A stretch of DNA of 64,000 nt from Gari tellinella (taxonomy: Eukaryota > Mollusca > Bivalvia > Cardiida > Psammobiidae). The notes below the pieces were generated by a model. It was not told the origin of the DNA and searched no databases. It saw nothing but the letters and a program-made list of their open reading frames with translations. The DNA lies in the NCBI GenBank assembly GCA_922989275.2, contig OV277858.1:16913427-16977426 (forward strand), given 5' to 3'. The translations under genes were made by a program, and so were the position numbers. Below are positions 58,145 to 64,000 of this stretch, piece after piece. Each line of letters opens with the position of its first letter. Position 1 is the first letter of the stretch.

Positions 58145-58326
58145 AAACCTTGATGTTACATACTAATAGTTCAAAGGGGTATTCTACAAATCTGAGACAC
58201 GGATCCCTAGATATGTTAATACAGTTTATTTTGGTTAATTATGAAAACGTCACAAATTGAGATTGTTTACGATTTATAATACCAATTAACCAAAAAATCA
58301 TACAGCGAGTACAAAGTCGTCTCAAC
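58145..58326 (+). repeat. R-S repeat, copy 1 (inserted in satellite)
   Basis: Segment R (58151-58262) ends TTGAGA; segment S (58261-58325) reads ATTGTTTACGATTTATAATA then CCAATTAACC and ends CAAAGTCGTCTCAA. Flanking satellite shows ATGAATTAACAA on the left and ATGATTCAACAA on the right, a likely 12-bp target duplication with two differences. Non-coding. Confidence 0.75.
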
Positions 58327-58557
58327 ATGATTCAACAATGTAGTCAATCATTTTTTACTGTTTTTTTTTCTCATAAACGCAAAAGTTGGAAGTCATTTCA
58401 TAAATTAAAAGTGCTTGCAAGACTTGCTGTTGGAGATGAATTAACAATGCTGTCTATCATCTTAAATTGTTTGTTTTTGTCATACATACTTAGCTTTTAA
58501 GTCGTTCAAGAACTAAACGGTGCTTTGACAAGGCAGGGTGCTTAGCCTGTAAACCGT

Positions 58558-59437
58558 TTAAGGTGTCGTAATACCTTTAAAACTGCAAAATTTGCAAATG
58601 AACAAAATATTCAACACCAAACGACATGCATTACACGGCTATTTGATCAATACATCACACCCCATTTAGCACCCCGTGGTTCAGCCGGTCCATCCACGAA
58701 ACCAGAGAGAGGCGTTTTTGCTATTGCGTTATATATGGGTTTCCCAATTTTAAACTCATTATTGATATGTATTTTTTTAGGGATGGAGCTAAGGAAAATT
58801 ACTTACGAAATATGTGCCTTCTTATTGCTTGAAATGAAAAGGACAACATTTGAACACCCATGGGTATACGTACTGTGTCATGCAGTCTAAATGACACGAG
58901 TATTAGTTAATTAACGTTTTCCGCACCCCTTATTTACAAATATACGGCGGTACGTTTGCGATAGCTTTCACTGTTGATAGCCGTTTGCCATGCGGATTGA
59001 AGCAGATGTAAGGAAAGTATCTTTTCGAGGGCGAACCATGTCTCATAACTTTGATAAATTGCTCCAACTGTTTGCAACAAGGCGTTACGTAATAGAAGTC
59101 GACTTGAAATGATGTTACATACTAATAGTTCAAAGGGGTATTCTACAAATCTGAGACACGGATCCCTAGATATGTTAATACAGTTTATTTTGGTTAATTA
59201 TGAAAACGTCACAAATTGAGACGACTTTGTACTCGCTTTATGATTTTTTGGTTAATTGGTATTATAAATCGTAAACAATTAAAATATTGGTTTTTTTGGG
59301 TTTTTTTAAAATGACATATTATGGTGGGGTTTGTACCATTGTAACCTATCAGCTATGAACTGCGGGAATAAATTATACATCATAAAAACAGATTAGAAAA
59401 CTCCACTGGCAGTATCAAAACTTACACGCTACCTTAA
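58558..59437. mobile_element. TTAA-flanked element in satellite (piggyBac-like)
   Basis: Satellite reads CCGTTTAAG up to 58562 and resumes CTTAAGAAATGAACG at 59433, so the uninterrupted satellite (CGTTTAAGAAATGAACGG) gives the empty site and TTAA(G) is duplicated. Ends are GGTGTCGTAA and, on the complement, GGTAGCGTGTAA, an imperfect inverted pair. No transposase. It carries R-S copy 2 inside. About 870 bp. Confidence 0.65.
59110..59280 (+). repeat. R-S repeat, copy 2 with S inverted
   Basis: Bases 59110-59221 are identical by eye to 58151-58262 (112 bp). The next 60 bases (CGACTTTGTACTCGC...CGTAAACAATT) are the reverse complement of S in copy 1, with a single difference (TTTATG here, complement of CATACAG there). 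So R is direct and S is inverted between the two copies. Confidence 0.8.
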
Positions 59438-59972
59438 GAAATGAACGATGTTGCAAGATTAGCTGTTGGAGATTATTTATCAATGTAGTCAATCATATTT
59501 TAATGTTTGTATTTTATATATATGCTTAGCTTGTAAGTCGTTTTGGAAATGAACGGAACTTGCACGCCTATCTATCGGAGATGATTTAACAATGCATATT
59601 TACTGTTGAATTTGTCATATATGCTTAGCATGAAAGTGTTTAAGAAATTAAAATAACTTGCAGATCTTCCTTTCAAAGATGATTTACCATTGAGATAAGT
59701 CATCTGTTCAACACATGTGTACAACAGTTTACGAGTATGTGATGCAAAACGGAATTCAGAGACTTGCGCTTATCAAATGCGTATTGTACCAAAACAGCAT
59801 TTTTTTTTCTAATTACAATGTTGAGTCGCGCTTACGAAATGTCCATTCCCTATGCCGTCTCGCATAGCTGGCAAATGTGCCAACTGAAACTCATAATTGT
59901 ATTAAACCAACATAAGCAACCCTGGATACCTGAGGACTTTGATTCAAAGAAAGGCAAATGACGAAAAATTAA

Positions 59973-60051
59973 CCCAACCACCTCAACAAGGTTTTTGCAG
60001 AGGGGTTGGGAATCATTCTAATGTTCCGTATATCATGCAGCATTAGAATGA
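59973..60051. repeat. Two adjacent perfect or near-perfect stem-loops
   Basis: CCCAACCACCTC (59973-59984) pairs with GAGGGGTTGGG (60000-60010); two bases later TCATTCTAATG (60013-60023) pairs with CATTAGAATGA (60041-60051). Could be ends of short elements or structured transcript; unknown. Confidence 0.6.
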
Positions 60052-63000
60052 CATAAGTAATCTCTAACGTGAAAAAACATGATTTTCCTAACTTCGAGAA
60101 AGAAAATAGTTTTAGATGTGCCAGCATGTATAGACCATTTTGCATTGTCAGTACTGACAAATGAAGTAACTGAAACAGAAATAATACACATAGTGTAATA
60201 TAATTAAATGATATGTGTATCATCCAACTAAATTACATGTGTTAAAATTGTTTTTAGCATTATCAAATGCAATTTTATCAAATAGTTGACCTTGATAATG
60301 ATGTCAGGAAATATGAATGGCAAATGAAAGCGTCAACTTCAATGTTCTACTGCTTACCAACATCAACCGATGATTAGTCTGCTAGCAGGATGATGTATGT
60401 GCTTTAAAAAACGGTAAAAACTGTTCAGCGATTTAACACAAGGCTTGAAAAAGGCGGCAAGTTCCGTTCAACTTCTCGAAAATTAGACAATACAGTTGTT
60501 TTCAAACAAATCCAATTACGCGATCAAGTAAGGTATCAAGTTGTCGAAGTAATGCGATAGCAAGAACTTTGGAAATTAGTTTCCGAAACATTTTTACAAG
60601 CCTTTACTCCATACGACTTTTAAAATATGCATTACTTTAGTAAACAAAACGCAATAGTTACCTCAACGCTGGTCACATCGTCAATGAATCGCCATCTTGA
60701 TTGCAGCTGTGTGATTTTGAAATGTAATAAAGCATTTTGGTAGAAATGGGATGGTCTAGATGAACCGAACACTTCGATTGATAGAATAATATTTCAACAC
60801 ATTAAAATCAGTCTAAGTTTGTATTTTGAAGTGATTAGACGTGTTTTTGTTTTTGAAAGCCGACGAAAACTTGCACGCTCATTCACGATTGGATGAAGTT
60901 CAAACTTTTAACACATCATCAGTTATAATACAGCTGACTGTTGAACAAATCAAGCTTGGGACATACATAGCTGTTTCAGTGTCCGTTGTATTTTGTTATA
61001 TGATGTTGGGTTGAGGACATTACATAATAAGCTGAAATTGAACTTCGTGAACAATATATTTCTTTACGCTAATATATGTATCAAACAGCTGCCGGAATGT
61101 TTGGTAGATATACCTCGCATAGCAGAATGTGGAATGCAAATTAAACAATTATGCCTGTATTACGTTTCACTGTTACATTAGCTATGAATACGTTTAGAAA
61201 TCACCGTGTATAACGCAGCACATGGAGTGCGTGGTTGTTTCGCACGCGATGTTATTGCTTAAACGATATTATGTGAGTAAAAACGAATAGCATTTCTCTT
61301 ACAGAACTGCCAGTTGAAAATACTATAGCACACGGAATGTCCTACTTACCAGTTCGATGACTTAGATTGTCCTGGTTTTTCAAACACTTCAGCACAGTGT
61401 GATGTGTCGCATAGGGTCGATGTATGTGCCGCACGTCAAAGAGAGATGCATGTGCGACACAACTCTTGTCTGGCAAGCATAAGCTTTATAAGACTCAAGT
61501 TGTTCACTAAATCGACATGAATATATCAATTAACCTCGAACTAAACTTTATTATTCTTGAAAATTGTGACCATGAGTATTGTGCAGAAACCTTTTGAAAA
61601 ACAATGACAATTTGAGTGTTCAATCAAGAAGTTCTAAAAAAGAGAACAAAAGAAATTGTTCGATTTTACTCACCGAGTTCCTTTATTGCCGCTTATACAC
61701 ATACACCAATGCCAAACAGTACCACATCCCCATGTATTTCGTACTACAAGATGATAACGCAAAGGTGGTTTTAAAAACTGGCGAAAAGTTGTAAGACAAA
61801 GTAAACAATACATATATCGGTATAATGAGATAATTTCAATCAAATAAACACGTATTGCTGTTGTTATTTTTCGACCGGAAAAGACGTTTCACGTCATTTT
61901 CAAGCTTGGTTCGAATGGGCAGCGGAATACTTTTAAGAATAAGTGACTTTAAAAGGGTAGAATTAGTAGATTGAAAATATGTAGATCTAGTAAAATCCTA
62001 CAGTAAAACACGTATATTATTGCTCTATCCGGAAAGTCTATTTCGCTTGTTTGCAAGTTTGTTTTAGAACTGACAAAATAGGTGTCAGACAAAAAAAGTA
62101 CATAACAAATAAAGTGAGACACATATTTTTCTGGCCAGGAAAAACATTTTAAGTCATGTGCGAACTAGGTTTGTTAGTGAATGAAAGTGCGCCCATTTAA
62201 GATGGCGGGTGGGGATAAAGCAAACTTTAATATGATGTTATTGTCATTTTATAAAATAAAGTATACAGAACCAAAACGTAGCATACATATAAAGCCTACT
62301 TTGCCGATTGGAAGTTTATTTCCAACCGTTAGTTCTAGTCAATGCAAGCCATTGTGCTTAGTGAATATGACATTATTTTTTCTGAGGATGAGGCAACATT
62401 TATTGTCTTTAGAATTCTGATTTTGAATGTCTAGAACGTGAAATACTCTGAATGCCTATTATTCCTACAAAGAATCACGTTTCCGTCTTTCCGGTCATTT
62501 GGAAGCTACGGGTTGTAGTCAATTGACGTGATTTGTTTTGCACTGTCGCAAACTTTAGAATGTATGATTTTAAAGGTCCATGAAAAGAAAATAGCATAAC
62601 CAGAGATAATTACGTTATCACATAAACGTGAAAACTATATAGGTCCGTAAAAATCATAAGTCCATCTGGGCATATAATTTATACCAACTTTCGAATCACC
62701 AACGTACTGTATTACTACACCGAATATAAACATGGTCGACTTAGATTTCGAAATGGGTCAAAGTGTAAAAAATGACTGCACGATAAGCAGGAGTTCGACA
62801 ATGACAGTTTTCATTATGCTTGTATAAATTAAAATAGAGCTATCGACATTTGCATTACTTCTCATCAGTCTAGCATCATAAACATCTCCAACACTCTTAC
62901 TTGTTTCAGAATAAACAACAAATTCGTCACTGTATAGATAGTTTATAAAACGATCAAAATGTGTGTTCATTCGCATAGCAGAATATAACTTGCATTGTGA

Positions 63001-64000
63001 AGACTTGCATTTTTATCGTGTCAGTGTAATATTTCTTAATCAAAAACCATTTGCTGAATGAGTAGATGAGTTTGTTTCTGAATCCTACGGATTGAAATCG
63101 TTTCAATATTAGTAATGTTACATTGTTAGACTAATTTTAAAACAGCAGTAAACATACGAGCCATTTAAACATCCTATTTGTACATGGACTATGTAGTGAT
63201 AAGAAGCTGAAGACAATTTGATTGTTTGTCAATGTTAAGTTACAAACATCTAACATAATCAGAAATTGAAATTTGAACTGCTTTCTATCAATTACTGGCT
63301 AGTTAAATTCATACAGAACATTTATCCGTATCCGTATTCATAATAAGTCGACGTGTTCTAAATATAATAATTTATCTGTGTTGTGTTGTTCATGTAAAGT
63401 GCTGAATTAAATAGCAGCAAAAGGCAATCAATCATCACCTTTTTCTGACAATGATTTATTTTCAACCGTTTATAATGTTTTCTTTTATTTGAATTTGAGG
63501 TGAACAGAGGTGTTATGAGGGATACCAGAATAAACTTTGTTTTCATTTCGGTTAACATGTGTCACAGTGATTTGAGTTGACAGAAAAGGCAGGTATACAT
63601 CACAGTAGACAAATATATCTAGTCATTCGTTGTTTTTGTTTTGTTCCCTGTAAACTGTTTGTAATGTTTCGACACAGACGTTTCTGTTATAGGTTTCAAG
63701 ATTCATACAGATCTAATCACCCGTTTCATGTATAATGTATACATAATATCTAGTTGCAATGATTTACTGTACCATTCAGTCATAGACAAATCACATTGGA
63801 CACAAAAGTTTGAAGACAGAATATATTTAGATATACACGGAATAGTTCGTTTTTGTATGAACACGCATATGTCTTTTTCTAACTTCATATTAGAAAAAGA
63901 AATATGTTTGTTTTTCTAAAACTGTCATGGTATTTAGTTTGACCTAATGAAACGACTGTCCAACTTATATGTACACAGCTGATTGGATTCAAAGTGCAAT
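60052..64000. other. No gene recognised; weak triple repeat near 61.85-62.18 kb
   Basis: No supported ORF, RNA gene or transposon. Three related stretches (61850-61915, 62010-62065, 62118-62175) share CACGTAT or CACATAT, CCGGAAA or CCAGGAAA and GCAAG/GCGAAC..GTT words in order, suggesting an old tandem duplication. GTGTCGCA (61403) and TGCGACAC (61455) form a small inverted pair. The remaining open frames are short and AT-biased. Confidence 0.4.

Larger units (their letters stand above)
57850..59710 (+). repeat. Outlying diverged satellite block, interrupted
   Basis: Satellite words (TTGCTGGCAGAGATGATTAA, TTTACTGTTTGTGTTTGTTA, CTTGTAAGT, GCCAAGCTGTCAGAGATG) appear at 57880-58144, 58327-58557 and 59438-59710. 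The first part resembles 46740-46930 more than the homogeneous repeats, suggesting a copied piece of the array's left side. Two insertions split it and are listed separately. Confidence 0.8.

Overview
The window is AT-rich eukaryotic DNA without a single convincing intact host gene. What can be read is repeat-derived: decayed non-LTR retrotransposons (LINEs), a Penelope-like retroelement, tRNA-derived SINEs, several families of short inverted-repeat DNA transposons (MITEs), a 109-bp satellite and many small hairpin repeats. This mix (CR1/jockey-type LINEs with a 2A-like peptide, a Penelope-like element with its GIY-YIG domain in front of the RT, and hairpins with GTTTGGAGCC / GATCAGAC cores) points to a marine invertebrate, most likely a bivalve mollusc. 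The organism is an inference; no diagnostic host gene is present.

Layout. 0-7.3 kb: one arm of an inverted duplication (305-1215, partner 14240-15015), a 154-bp palindrome (4701-4853), and two direct copies of a ~680-bp foldback MITE full of ACCGAT hexamers (5748-6432, 6563-7232). 7.9-15 kb: a near-full-length but dead LINE (7981-13193) with an 8-bp target duplication, inserted in one arm of a second inverted duplication whose LINE-free partner lies at 26890-28190. The LINE is itself split by two tandem copies of a CA-rich interspersed repeat (10809-11730). 15-30 kb: a TTAA-flanked MITE (17252-18196), a decayed LINE piece (18781-19591), two separated pieces of one uncharacterised invertebrate repeat protein (19592-19990 and 23960-24160), a two-unit palindromic tandem repeat (19969-20160), a possible exon (21563-21822), and a cluster of short hairpins.

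30-46 kb: a Penelope scrap (32322-32396), two LINE remnants that each lost the RT core by internal deletion (32839-33672, 38468-39682), a ~960-bp MITE (34099-35059), ACT-repeat DNA, a TA-flanked MITE carrying a tRNA-like sequence (36572-37018), and a minus-strand LINE (42977-45525) interrupted by another MITE. 46.1-50.6 kb: about 40 units of a 109-bp satellite. 51.6-54.3 kb: minus-strand Penelope-like element with permuted domain order. 56-57.2 kb: two SINEs of one family in opposite orientations. 57.8-59.7 kb: an outlying satellite block broken by a TTAA-flanked element and by two near-identical repeat copies in which one segment is inverted. 59.7-64 kb: no recognisable feature apart from small hairpins.

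Nothing here forms a host pathway or operon. The content is a nested record of insertions, and the order of several events can be read directly because paralogous arms and satellite monomers act as natural empty sites. Boundaries were set by eye; percent identities were not computed.
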